64,000 bases of DNA from Membranipora membranacea (Eukaryota > Bryozoa > Gymnolaemata > Cheilostomatida > Membraniporidae). The position numbers and the translations under genes were made by a program. Positions within the stretch are counted from its first letter, which is position 1; each line of letters begins with the position of its first letter. Shown piece by piece: positions 13,601-24,434 of this stretch. The notes beneath the pieces were generated by a model. The model saw only the letters and a program-made list of their open reading frames with translations, was not told where the DNA came from and did not search any database. The stretch covers positions 17,429,001 to 17,493,000 of the forward strand of contig OU612066.1 in NCBI GenBank assembly GCA_914767715.1. The letters are read 5' to 3'.

Positions 13601-16600
13601 CGAGAAACAGAGGAACGAGTGCCAACATGAGCTCGAGGACCTCAGCGACAGACTGGATGAGGCTGGTGGTGCCACTGCCGCTCAGGTATGAATTTCATAT
13701 ATTGGTTCTGAGGCTTCCTTGTAGCAGTGAAAATGTTTTTAAAATCTTTAAAATAGTACTAGTTTGTAAAACAGCCATTAATTCAAATTTCTCACAAATA
13801 CAACTTTATTTCAAGGATTATATGGCCAATTTCACTTAATTATCTTATTTAATGAACAAAGTGATAGATCATCATTTCAAGAATATTTGCCAATCCAACA
13901 AAAACTCATGGCCGGCCAAGTTGATGTAACGTCTAAATATTTCCTTTACTTGAATCTTGTAGATGGATCTCAACAAGAAGAGAGAGCTTGAGCTGCAGAA
14001 GCTGAGACGTGACCTGGATGAGCAGGCCATGCAGAACGAGGCCGGCCAGGCTGCCCTCCGCAAGAAACAGCAAGACGCTGTCAACGAGCTCTCCGACCAA
14101 CTCGATTCCCTCAACAAAGCCAAACAGAAGTATGTATAAAATCTGCATGAAAAGTTTTTCTTTTATAGATTTGACTTTTACTATGAATTTAGAGAAATAA
14201 TTTGAGAAATAATCGGAATCGATGAAGATTTGGGTTGCAGTATAAATGCAATAGTGTTTGTTGATCAAATGAAACTCAATATCAACTTTGGACAGCAAAA
14301 AAATATCGATGAAAAAGATTTTGGTTAGTTTGAGTTTTTAATTCCACCCCCATTTTGCACGATTGTGTTACTAATAATTACAGGGTTGAGAAAGAGAAGG
14401 CTCAAATGAGATCTGAGCTCGACGACATCTCAAGCCAGCTCGAGATGATGTCCCGTGGCAAGGTAAATTATCCCCTCTTTCATCTAAAGCATTTTATTCA
14501 TCAACTTTATCATTTAGGACTGAGAAGGACAAATCAAGTCTTCGTAGTGAAATGGACACTATTCTTTCGCAACTTGAGCACTCTGAGAGAGCCAGGGTAA
14601 TTTTTTATATCGCCACCCGGAGTTTGTGTGTTTTCTAAATTTTATTTCAAAGTTGGTATGCCATATTTTACCATAGAAGTTTGTCTGCACTATTTAACTA
14701 GAATTTCACTTCATTTTGCAGTTGGCAGGAAGTTATACTGTTCGGGAAAAATAGCTTGCAATCTCAGATATTGACTGTTGGATTTTCATTCACATAGTGC
14801 ATGTGACGAGAAACTAATTTTTCCTTTCTTTATTTTTAGCAAAATGCCGAGAAATTGGCTAAGTCCCTTGAGGCCCAGCTTGCTGACCTGAACGCCAAGC
14901 TCGACGAGCAAGGCAGACAGATCAACGACCTGCACAGCAGCAAGAGCCGCATGACCCAGGAGAACCAGGACCTGTCCAGAACCCTCGAAGAGCATGAGCA
15001 CAACGTTTCAGCTCTCACTAAACTCAAAGCTAAACTCATGGCTGACCTCGAGGAGGCCAAGAGAAGCCTTGAGGATGAGTCCAGGATGAGAGCTAAACTG
15101 GCCACTGAAGTACGCAACCTACAGTCTGACAACGATACCCTCCGAGACCAATATGAGGAGGAGAGCGAAGGAAAGGCTGAGGTACAGCGACAGATGGGCA
15201 AGCTCCAGGGTGAGCTCGCCTCTCTCAGAGCCAAGATCAACTCCGGAGAATTTGGAGGTGGTGAGGCCAGCGAGGAGGTCAAGAGGAAGTTCGCTGCCCG
15301 CATTGCTGAATTCGAGTCTCAGCTCGAGCAGTCCAACTCTAAGGTCAGCAGCCTGGAGAAGGTAAAGAGCAGACTGACCATCGAGATCGAAGATCTCATG
15401 GTTGAGGTCGAGCGATCCAACTCCGCTGCATCCAGCTTGGAGAAGAGAGAGAAGCAGTTCGACAGAACTCTCCAGGAGTGGCAGGCAAAATACAGAGACG
15501 CCCAGGCTGAGCTTGAGGCTTCTCAGAGAGAGAGCAGAGGTTATTCCACTGAAGTATTCAGACTCCGAACCCAGATCGATGAGGTTAACGATGTTGTCGA
15601 GTCCATGAGACGCGAGAACAAGAACCTCAACGAGGAGATCCATGACATCACCGAGCAGTTGAGCGAAGGAGGACGAAACACTCACGAGCTGGACAAGGCC
15701 AGAAGGAGACTCGAGAAGGAGAAGGAAGAGCTCCAGACCGCCCTCGAGGAGGCCGAGGCCGCACTTGAGCAGGAAGAGGCCAAGGTCATGAGATTCCAGC
15801 TTGAGCTCAGCTCTGTCCGATCTGAGATTGAGAAGAGAGTCGCTGAGAAGGAAGAGGAATTCGACAACACCAGACGAAACCACGCCAGACAGCTCGAGTC
15901 TATGCAGGTCACCCTGGACGCTGAGTCCAAGGGACGATCTGAGACTCTCAGACTCAAGAAGAAACTTGAGCAGGACATCAACGAGCTGGAGGTTGCACTC
16001 GATGTTGCCAACAGAGGACGCGCTGATGCTGAGAAGGGCTGCAAGAAATACCAGCTCGACCTCAAGGATATCACCACCGCCATGGAGGATGAGATCAGAC
16101 AGAGAGACGATCTGCGTGAGCAACACGCTCTCTCAGAGAGAAGATGCACAATGCTCAACGGTGAGATCGAGGAGATGAGAACTCTCCTTGAGCAAGCCGA
16201 GAGAGGCAGGAAGTCCGCTGAGGGTGAATTGCTCGAGGCCGCTGACCGCGTCAACGAACTGTCCGCTCAACATGCCTCATCTAACGCCCAGAAGAGGAAG
16301 TTGGAGGGAGACCTTTCATCTCTGAACTCTGACCTCGAGGAGGCCAGCAACGAGCTGAGAGCCGCTGAGGATAGATCCAAGAAGGCTGCCCAGGATGCCG
16401 CCCGCCTCGCTGAGGAGCTCCGCGCCGAACAGGACCACAGCATGCACCTCGAGAAGATGCGAAAGCAGCTGGAGATGCAGCAGAAGGAACTGCAGTCCCG
16501 TCTGGATGATGCTGAGGCTAATGCCATGAGAGGAGGCAAGAGAGCTCTTGCCAAGCTCGAGGAGAGAGTACGATACCTGGAGGCTGAGCTCGACACCGAG

Positions 16601-18473
16601 CAGAGACGTCACCAGGAGGAGATCAAGGTCGCCCGTAAGACCGAGAGACGACTCAAGGAGCTGCAGATGGCTGCCGATGAGGACAAGAAGAGCCAAGAGA
16701 GACTCACCGAGCTCATCGACAAGCTGCAGAAGAAGATCCAGGTCTACAAGAGACAGGTCGAGGAGGCCGTAAGTTTAATCTGCTATTCAACTCTTTGTGA
16801 GAAAGTTTACATGTAAAACTTGGATTATATATACAGTTTTTAAAGCAAGAATGTGAATTCAACATCTCTGCACAGCAACGAAATCTAGGCTTTGATCTCA
16901 GCTACCTTACCTGGCTAGATATCTTACTAAAATTCAATCAGTTTCAATGTAAACAATTTTCTTTGACTTACTCCAAATGTATCAGATAAACTTTGGAGTT
17001 ATCCCCTCTCATTCAAAAACATTTGATTTATTCACCTTGCAGGAAGAGATCGCTGCCGTCAACCTGGCTAAGTACAGGAAGGTGCAGCACGAGCTTGAGG
17101 AGGCTGAGGGACGCGCCGATGAGGCTGAGAACAGCGTAGCTAAGCTCCGCAGCAAGAGCCGAAGCAGCGTCAGCCAGAGCAGAACTGTCTCCGGTGGTGG
17201 TGTAAGTATTTTACCATACACTTGTTCCTTGCCTTAAGTTTTGAGTGTCCAGCCAGAAGTTTAGGATAATAATTTCAACAGGACTTGCAAATAATGAGAA
17301 CACAATGCAAATCATTGAAATTCACACAGTCCCGTTGTTAAATTTGAAATTGAATGTGAATATGAAAATATCATGAGTATTTCGGTTGACAAGTTGTTAT
17401 TTTCGTTCTCAGAGCACTGTTGTCGTTAAGACAACCCGCCGTATGGTGACAGAGTCATCATAAAAAATAAATCAATTCTCAGTAAGTTGAGCTGTGAGCA
17501 TCAATTGCTGACCTACCATTGTTCTGTATAGAATTGTTGCACTAGCCATAACCTCTTCCTCTACCATGGCCAAACATCTGCTGATGTATCAATGGCCAAT
17601 CTACCATATCCCAAATATACCAACTAGCATGTATGTGTAGCTGGGATGGAAATGATGGAAAAATCTTGGCAGAAGGTTTTCTTAGCTGCCAATCCTAAAC
17701 TTTCAATTTCATTTATTTTGTTGTGTTGTGTGATGGTGTCCCACCTGGGAATTTAGGAAAACAATCACCTTTCAAGTCCTTTTACACGTCATCCTTTTAA
17801 CAAACTGTATAATGTTGCAGTTCTAATTTCGCGGATACATTCGGTATGCTATTGTATTGGTTTTGCATGTTCATAACATTAGACTTATTTTCTTTAGGAC
17901 TTTAAACCAGAGTATCTGTTGATTGGTTTCTTTAACCTTACAAATTTCAGATTTGAAGATTAACTGTCAAAAATAACTTATATTTTCCTAAAGTCCCTGG
18001 GTTCTTTGCATGCAGGAGATGTTTCATAGATATAATATTTTGATATAATAGCCTTAGATAGCAGTTAGAACCCTAAAGGATCAATTTATTGCACCTTAGA
18101 TATTTTAGTGGTTGAAAGTATTTGCATGAAGGGGGTCCTTTTTATAACTGCATGGTATTGGGAAACATTCCATATAGACTGATATCCTAATCACATTGAA
18201 CATATAGGTGAAATACTGGCATTTGGCCCATTGGTAGTTTCAAAGAAAATCTAAAATCCAATGGTGACAAACTCAATTCAAGCGAACTCTCTGGATTACT
18301 CTGTCCTAGAAAACTTGGCCCTGCCTTTGTCTTCCCTATTCATATTCATATATTTAAACTTTCATTACTTTTAGTATGGCGGCGGTTACTCAAGCTTCTC
18401 AACAAGATTCAATACAACTTCTCGGTCCCAGCAGGAATTCATGGACGAGTCGGACATGCAGGAACAGCAATAG
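4685..18473 (+). CDS. Mhc: Muscle myosin heavy chain (class II), alternatively spliced
   Basis: Actin-based motor of thick filaments. Coding exons: 4685-4882, 5109-5120, 5754-5897, 7186-7370, 7650-7848, 8846-9262, 9522-9779, 10008-10178, 10458-11960, 12272-12508, 13542-13685, 13963-14129, then 14384-14462 or 14518-14596, 14840-16768, 17043-17201, then 17413-17463 or 18375-18473. All borders are GT/AG and phases agree, giving 1950 or 1966 residues, the usual length. Visible landmarks: SH3-like N-terminus, P-loop GESGAGKT (about 181-188), switch I NNNSSRF (240-246), switch II DIAGFE (463-468), lysine/glycine-rich loop 2 (624-639), the two reactive cysteines RCNG and ICRKG (692, 702), converter, two IQ motifs (about 779-828), then a rod of about 1100 residues of heptad coiled coil and a non-helical tailpiece. 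The rod exon 14840-16768 alone encodes 643 residues. It resembles the sarcomeric type, which assembles with two light chains into thick filaments. A long intron separates it from its leader exon. Confidence 0.96.
5109..5120 (+). other. 12-nt microexon (Gly-Gly-Gly-Gln) of the myosin gene
   Basis: A pyrimidine tract and CAG acceptor at 5107-5108 are followed by four codons (G-G-G-Q) and then a consensus donor GTAAGT at 5121. The preceding exon ends in phase 0 (..I-N-G-Q) and the next starts in phase 0 (Q-K-T-V-K-K-D-D), so including or skipping the exon keeps the frame. It lies in the surface loop before the conserved TVKKDD motif of the N-terminal SH3-like domain, where myosins vary in length. 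Whether it is constitutive or optional cannot be told from sequence. Confidence 0.7.
12610..12637. repeat. Perfect 12-bp hairpin in the myorod-bearing intron
   Basis: CAGGGAGAATGG, a 4-nt loop, then its exact reverse complement. It sits 102 nt after the donor at 12508 and about 355 nt upstream of the internal ATG. It could be a small repeat relic, or a structure in the pre-mRNA near the alternative start. Confidence 0.7.
12993..18473 (+). CDS. Myorod/catchin-like rod protein from an internal start in the myosin gene
   Basis: Inside the intron between myosin exons 12272-12508 and 13542-13685 an ATG-initiated frame begins at 12993. A consensus donor (GAA|GTAATA) after 13349 is in phase 0, matching the next myosin exon, giving a unique head of 119 residues joined to the rod at Ala-1109 ([10 protein letters not shown]). 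With the shared exons the product would be about 961-977 residues. The head is polar and Ser/Arg-rich (13 of its first 40 residues are Ser/Thr or Asp-Ser pairs), contains R-K-S-S-D-S, a likely basophilic kinase site, and has no motor motif. In molluscs, myorod (catchin) is an alternative product of the muscle myosin gene with a unique phosphorylated N-terminus fused to about the last 830 rod residues; the junction here matches that. Drosophila has a similar myosin rod protein. The transcript itself is inferred. Use of a later donor (for example after 13394 or 13427, both phase 0) is possible. Confidence 0.75.
14384..14462 (+). other. Mutually exclusive rod-hinge exon, version a (79 nt)
   Basis: Encodes 27 residues together with the two bases from the previous exon (begins K-V-E-K-E-K, ends M-S-R-G-K), at about residues 1212-1238, in the S2 hinge region of the rod. 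Acceptor TTACAG at 14383, donor GTAAAT at 14463. Its partner at 14518-14596 has the same length, same phase and aligned heptads. Including both would add 79 nt and shift the frame, so only one can be used per transcript. Confidence 0.85.
14518..14596 (+). other. Mutually exclusive rod-hinge exon, version b (79 nt)
   Basis: Tandem duplicate of the preceding exon: begins K-T-E-K-D-K, ends S-E-R-A-R. Acceptor ATTTAG ends at 14517 and a GTAATT donor starts at 14597; it joins in frame to 14840. Many positions differ from version a (for example [10 protein letters not shown] versus [10 protein letters not shown]), changing charge along the coiled coil. The gap between the two exons is only 55 nt, probably too short for them to be spliced to each other. 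The location corresponds to the alternatively spliced S2 hinge exons of insect Mhc (15a/15b). Confidence 0.85.
17413..17463 (+). other. Alternative C-terminal exon 1 (16 residues and stop)
   Basis: After a TTCTCAG acceptor the frame reads [16 protein letters not shown] and stops with TAA at 17461. It is in phase 0 with exon 17043-17201. A sequence AATAAA at 17466-17471 directly follows the stop, but whether it is used for polyadenylation is unclear. If this exon is skipped, the transcript uses the exon at 18375. Confidence 0.75.
18375..18473 (+). other. Alternative C-terminal exon 2 (32 residues and stop)
   Basis: Acceptor TTTTAG at 18374, phase 0, begins [12 protein letters not shown] and ends D-M-Q-E-Q-Q before TAG. 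It is Ser/Gly/Gln-rich and non-helical, as myosin tailpieces are. Non-helical tailpieces of muscle myosin are commonly varied by alternative splicing and carry phosphorylation sites. Confidence 0.75.
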
Positions 18474-18985
18474 ACAACTCCTAACCTTTCACACAATCAC
18501 GCAATGACACTCAGCTTCTCACCTCAAAATGCTTGTGCTGCTCCAAAACAGCGGACAACACTCTCAATAGAATGTGCCATCTGGATTTGTTGTAGAACAT
18601 CTTGAGGATTTATTGCTGGTGGCCCGACCCGCAAAAATCCTCGCTCAAGAAGTTATTGCAGCTATCCTTTGACACAACAGAGCATATTGTCGATTACCCT
18701 TTACTAATGAGGAACTTTTAGTCTTTACGATGATTAACTTTTATTGCAAATTGTCCTATGATTTTTCTTTCTGACTCTAGCTGTCACAATTTTACTTTGT
18801 TCACTAGCTGGATACCCTTAGATAGCTGTAGACACAATATTTTGGTTTTAAAATGCTAACTTTACTTTCACTGATCAAATAACCAAAGTGACCGCCACAT
18901 ATGAAACTGATAATGTAATAATAATGAATTTATTTTTTGAAATTAATTTGGAAAATAAATAGAAATAAATTTAAAAATCAATACA
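18474..18985 (+). terminator. Myosin 3' UTR and poly(A) signals
   Basis: After the stop at 18473 the sequence is non-coding and ends in two AATAAA hexamers (18954-18959 and 18964-18969). On the opposite strand an AATAAA reads from 18934 to 18929, in position to serve the convergent gene that ends at 19450. Confidence 0.6.
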
Positions 18986-19449
18986 AACAAACTTCTCATT
19001 TCTTTAGAAACTATAGTGATCTGATCTCACTTTTGTTGAGTATTAAACAGGTAGAATTCATGGTCCTTCCAACCATGACAATTTATATAATATCAATTGC
19101 AGTGAGATGAACAATATTGGAAAACGATTAAAAAGCTCATACATTGGCTACCAGCAACACTCAAATAATATCAATTGATAATAATATCTACAAAAAAAAG
19201 CAAAGAAAACATCAATTGAATTTGTTAACAGATATAACATATATCACAGTAATACTCTTTGAAATCTCATCTGTCAATCATCCCAAATTAGTCACAACAT
19301 CATGACTCTTGTTATTATGGCTTGGGGAAAAGGACAATATTTAAAAACTTAATCTGCAATCATGACACAATGTTATTGTGTATTGAAATAGTCAAAAATG
19401 TTGGTTACAATTTCAAACGCAGTCATCCACTGTCAAGTATACACATGAC

Positions 19450-21490
19450 TTATGTATTAGGTGATCCAGTTGGCGTAAAGACCATCAGATTTTGCTCAAG
19501 GTTCGCAGCTGACAGCCTGTCAGGCTCAGGTTCCTCTGGGCTACACCCTGATAGCAGTTCGGGGACAGTATTGACATTATTCTCAATATCAATAAGTATA
19601 TCTTCAGGTACCACCAAAGCAGTGTCTACTCTGCATGGTTTCTGCAAATCTGAGCCAGCGGTAGAGTTATCGGGTTCCAACATAGCTGGACTAGTATCTG
19701 GGTCTTCAGGTTCAAGCAAATTGGAAGTGGGTTGAACCTGCTCATCGGCTACAGTGATAGGTTCATCATGCTCAAAAGCTGGGGGAGCTGTTGCCAGTGG
19801 AGCAGACGTGCTTGCTCCAATAGAATCTATTGCAGTGGGTTTTGTTGTGTATGGTTGGGCTTGAATTGGCACAAAACCGTAATTGGTGGCAGCAGCTGCT
19901 TGATGGGGTTGAAATGTGGATCCACTCGGTAGATTGAGAGTGGGCTGGGAGGAGCATGCATGATTGTTGGAAATCTGGTCAGTCACTGAATGGAAAGAGA
20001 CAGCAGCTGGTTCTTGACGAGGCCTGCGCACATGACGCACACTCTCATAGGGCGGCGGAGGTTCAGTCCTGTGCAGATCTGGATTTACTCTTGGTGGAGC
20101 TACCTGATTTCCTCTTGACTCAGCCAAACCCTCTGGATTCTGTGGGGGTTCAGTTGGAGGGACAACCGGAGCAGGTGTCGGATTGTCCCCTCCTTGCATT
20201 GTGCCATAGCCTCCTTGTACAGCATATTCTGTTAACAATAATTTTTTGTAGGAAATGAACTATAAATAGAACATTTATATTTCTTTGGTTAAGAACAAAA
20301 CCTGGGATTCAATGGGCTTCACTTCAGCCTGAACAACAAAATATCAATGTTAGAGGGAAGACAATGCCATTCCAACTGGTATCTTGTTATTGAAGCTATT
20401 ATATGTGACTTTGAGTTTGCTCATTTTTATCAGTTGATATGAGTGTCATGATTAAGACTCTTAGCAGCTGGTCAATAAATTCAGTCTCTTTTCTTTTCAA
20501 AATTACCCAAGCTTTTATTCCCACCTGGGTTCATTAGACAGTTTTTCTCTTCTAGTCTCCGGCGCTCCACCCAACGATTTCGTTTGCCAAATCGGTAGCA
20601 ACATAGTCCAAGTACAACTGTGGCTGTGATAACTCCAAGACACGCTATTAATACCCAAGTTTCATCTGGCAGACCATAAGCTGCAAAATGTACAGGTGCA
20701 ACAATGTGAATAATAATTCAAGAAGTGAAGAAAGCTGTTGCAACCAAAAAGGCTCTGAGAGCATACCGCTTAGAGATTTTGAATTTAAATTGCAAAACCA
20801 ATGTTGCGATTTTGAAAATTTCGTTTTGTTGATTATCAACTGTTCTAATGTCCAACAGGTCTTCCTGGTACAACAGTTCAAAGGGGCAATTTTCTATCCA
20901 ATGAATTTAAATAGATAACGATTACAGCTGATAACCTATGTAAGTGAGCTATTGTTTGTCGTTGGTGCCTTTGCTAGCTGGTCAGTTTGTCATGTTAACT
21001 ACATTCCCACAATGCAACTCAAATCAGGAAAACTTAAATAATATTTGATCATCTACATAATCCCCCCTTGCATTATGGTATACTTTTCAACATGAGCTGT
21101 TGAGAGAACTGTGTCTATATATTTTTTCAAGACAAAGTTTCAATATTTTTAAATAAATTTAATATATTTATGGACTATTTTATTTGGCAGACAAAGTCAT
21201 CTTGGTAGACAATATTTATCTATCTGTACGTTTTCAAATTATTTTCTAAAACTTTTGTATTTGGAACAGGTAAAATATTGTCGTAATTAACGCAGTTGTG
21301 ACATAACCCCAGTTCATCATCAATCGCGGCGACTAGCTACAACAAGCCCCTGGTTTGACATAAACCTCTGGAAAATAGGATATCAGTCGTGAAGACTTTT
21401 ACTGTCAACTATCTGTCAACAGCACTATATAACTATCGATAATCACTCACCAAATGCCCCGAGGACAAACAGTAGTTTAGTCACCATCAT
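19450..21490 (-). CDS. Short single-pass membrane protein with PPxY tail (paralog F, ectodomain missing)
   Basis: Minus-strand exons 21490-21451, 20680-20525 and 20228-19450 join in phase (40+156+779 nt) to give 324 residues. Exon 1 is a signal-peptide exon (M-M-V-T-K-L-L-F-V-L). Exon 2 encodes a membrane span (about W-V-L-I-A-C-L-G-V-I-T-A-T-V-V-L) and a basic juxtamembrane stretch (RFGKRNR). Exon 3 is a proline-rich cytoplasmic tail with PPPPYESV (PPxY at 123-126, a WW-domain ligand as for Nedd4 ligases) and L-I-D-I-E (277-281), which fits the clathrin-box pattern. The two neighbours upstream (paralogs E and D) have the same first and membrane exons but two extra ectodomain exons in between; none is visible here. 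Both flanking introns are phase 1, so direct joining is clean and leaves only about six residues outside the membrane. Function is unknown; turnover by ubiquitination and endocytosis is an inference from the motifs. Confidence 0.8.
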
Positions 21491-21542
21491 CCCGATGGTC
21501 TGTATCCTGTTATTATGTGTAACACTTGCTGCCGATCGATTG

Positions 21543-21549
21543 TTTTATA
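21543..21549 (-). promoter_or_regulatory. TATA box of paralog F
   Basis: On the minus strand TATAAAA lies about 53 nt upstream of the start codon at 21490, leaving room for a short 5' UTR. No comparable box was found for paralogs D and E. Confidence 0.45.
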
Positions 21550-22102
21550 GTTCACAGTATAGTCCAGTTTGGTAAGCGTTCAGACACATGTCAAAGAGTG
21601 TCACACAGCCACGTAGGCTCTCTCGACCTCTCTGCCAAGAGTAGGTTTTCAGACAACTGGGGAGCTATTGCTTTCAACTTTATTCATGACAAAATTTTAT
21701 CTTGTCTTGTGATCTAAGACAACAAGAGCTAGATAAAGTGATAACCAAGTGGCAATTGTCTTGTAATATCCAATCACCGAGAGGATGGAGCAAGAAAGTG
21801 ACTGCAAATTTCCTGCTGCGAATTCTTGGACATTGTATTATGATGATATGATTTTGATGTACTTGCAGTTAAAAGACTTGATATTGATAATAGTTCAGAC
21901 TTGATAAGACTTGATAATATGGTTTGCACTCTTTTTTTCTAAGAGGGGACAACTTCAATTTTATGTTGCATATTCTCAAGTTCATTATTTGCAGCATGGC
22001 ATTTGTTACTTATATGCAATAACATTTGAAAAAATACAAAATGTGGTTGAAATAACATGGTAGAATAAGGTGACAATATTTAATCGCCTTAACGGCGAAC
22101 CA

Positions 22103-24434
22103 TCATCTTAAACTTGACTTATCAGAGACAAATCCATAGTTAGGATACACTGAGCGATGGTCTCTGGATTGTCGTTTGGCTATCACAGAGCTCTGGTGTG
22201 ATGGTTTCTCTGTTACTGCAGGGTCTGAGAACAGCTGCTGTTCTGTAGATCCGATAATATGCTGATGATTTTCATTTGTAAGCTGGTCATCATCATCATC
22301 ATCATCTGCAAATATAATAATAACAATAATTATTACGTAATTAATTTTTTGTGCATTTTTAAAATAAATACAAAATCCGGTAATAAGAGGGGGCAAGTCT
22401 TGACCAGAGATATTAATATATGATTTATATTTCTTCGATGATCAACCCAAGCCTCGCTCGGGTCCTCCCTCCCTATCTTATCCAAACTAAGATATAACTT
22501 TTAAACTCCAACTTATCAAATCCAGTAAACTTGATATGTTCCTTACATTTTGTTCTTGATGCTGGTTTGACGTTCTTCCCTCCGCTCTTCATTCTAAGCA
22601 GACAGCAGAATAAAACTATCAGTAGTGTTATCGCTAAAGTACCGCCGAGAGCGACAGTGAATACCAGGGAAGCGTAAGAAAACTCATAATCCTCAGAATC
22701 ACGGAGCAGCAAAGCTACAAGCAAAACAGTAAGCTGTAGGTATCAGGTAGGGATAAGGTATATGGTAGTTTCATCAAAGAACATGGCTTGGTTTTGCACC
22801 AATTTACTCAAACAGTGTTATGTTAACTTATACAAATACATTGACAACGGCGGACAGGGATTTGAGATATTACTTGGCGCTGAGGAAAACAAAAGTTGTG
22901 CTATTCGCAGAAACTTTTTATGGTTTATTATTTATTTATACTGGTATGTTATAGGAGCAGCATATGATAACAAATGTGTAAATACTAATTTTTGGAATTT
23001 TATAGCGGTTTTCAGCCTAATGTTTGGGTTAGTGGGTGGCAATTTTCTTTAGCCCATAAGACCTCTAAGATTTCCATACTACCCTCACTCAGGCCAAGAT
23101 AAATAAGCAGTAGGCTTCTTTAATTTATCTATTTATTTATTCATTTATTGTGGTTTTCTTAAGGTTTATAATTAAAAATGAATTGAAAATAACTTGTTGA
23201 CCTTTGACATTAACATAGATACAAAAAAAACATATAAGTGTAGGGTGGAGATACAAAACCATGGTTTGATGATAACACTCACTCGAATTGCGGCCAGGTC
23301 TCATCATGAAGAAGAAAGCCCAGTCTTCTTTTGAAGGCTTATCATTGCCAGAAATGATCACGGATACATTTGTCGACTTTAGATTAAATATCTCAGAGCT
23401 ATTTGAATATAGTCCCAGAGAAGATTGGCTAAATGAGTATATCTGCAAATACATGTGAAGACAGATGATTTTTTAACGTCAGAAATTTATCATCATTTAT
23501 GCCAAACAATGAATGCTTGCTTCAGGGCCACTATGGTTGACGGCAAAAGATCTTGCAAAGACGCTTGCATCACAGCAGTGATGGCGCTCCATATGACCAA
23601 TATCATTGGTGGGCCGATCAAGTCTTTTAGCGAAATGGGAATGTTTGATAATGTAAAGCTAATGCCATTAACTCGCACTTCAACTGTCTTAGCACTTTGA
23701 CTAGCATTTAGATGAGCACTTAGATTAGATTAGACAAACACTTAGATTAGACTTAGATTAGCACATTAGATTATACTTAGATTAGCACTTAGACTGGCAT
23801 TGGTGATCACCCCCAATGATTGGGGTGACCACCAATGCTGTCCCATATGAGGGTGTGATTATAATCACTTACCTCCTTGCCATTGCGTTCATCATAAAGA
23901 ATATAAGTGACGCTATCCTCACCGATGTAGCTGTATTTTGTGCTATCACCTTCACATGAGTCACCGACGCCGTTGTCACAGTAAGAGAAGGAGAACATTA
24001 TGTCGTCCCATGGGACCAGTGCAGTGAATGTCAACTGGCAAAATTTAGGAAAGGAAGTATTTGAGAACAACTTAGGGCGGATTCTGATATTATATGTACC
24101 CCCATCGTCTTTGAACTCATAATGTAGGACTCTATGACTGCATTGCCATGGTTGTATGTTTTCCCTCAAATCAAAGCCTGCAGCTGCAAAGATAATGAAG
24201 AAAATATTATTTTGACAGGGATATTTTCATAGCATCTAAAGCTTGAAAAAAACTTAGAAATTAGGAAGTGCTGCAATTTAAATTAGAAAATTGAGCTGCA
24301 TCATTGGAGATCGGTTATCCAATTCAGCTAGGGCGCAAAACCTGAGCAAACCATAACCCTGAGTAAATGTTATTCGACTTACCTGCATATGAAATTACTA
24401 TGAGGAACATCAGTAGTAGTAGTAGTAGTGTCAT
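22103..24434 (-). CDS. CUB-like ectodomain, single-pass membrane protein (paralog E, short tail)
   Basis: Minus-strand exons 24434-24383, 24183-23873, 23442-23283, 22714-22547 and 22305-22103 total 894 nt and give 297 residues. Exon 1 is a signal peptide with a poly-leucine core written by a CTA repeat. Exons 2 and 3 form the ectodomain: cysteines and motifs (R-I-R-P-K, F-S-F-S-Y-C-D-N, K-Y-S-Y-I) align with paralog D, and exon 2 has exactly the same length (311 nt). The pattern of cysteines and aromatic residues resembles a CUB domain. Exon 4 carries the membrane span (VALGGTLAITLLIVLFCCLL) followed by basic residues. Exon 5 opens with an aspartate run and ends soon after N-Y-G-F-V-S-D, a motif also found in the tails of D (N-F-A-F-V) and F (N-Y-G-F-V); the PPxY and clathrin-box parts are absent. 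The family function is unknown. Confidence 0.8.
23690..23838. repeat. Degenerate short tandem repeat and hairpin in an intron of paralog E
   Basis: About seven imperfect copies of a unit near ACTTAGATTAGC run from 23690 to 23795. They are followed at 23798-23838 by an inverted repeat (CATTGGTGATCACCCC against its near reverse complement GGGGTGACCACCAATG). Confidence 0.6.

Noticed and set aside
15119-16126. Long minus-strand open frame (335 codons) and similar frames opposite the myosin rod
   Set aside because: Leucine/serine-rich mirror of the coiled-coil coding strand; a codon-usage shadow of the myosin exon.
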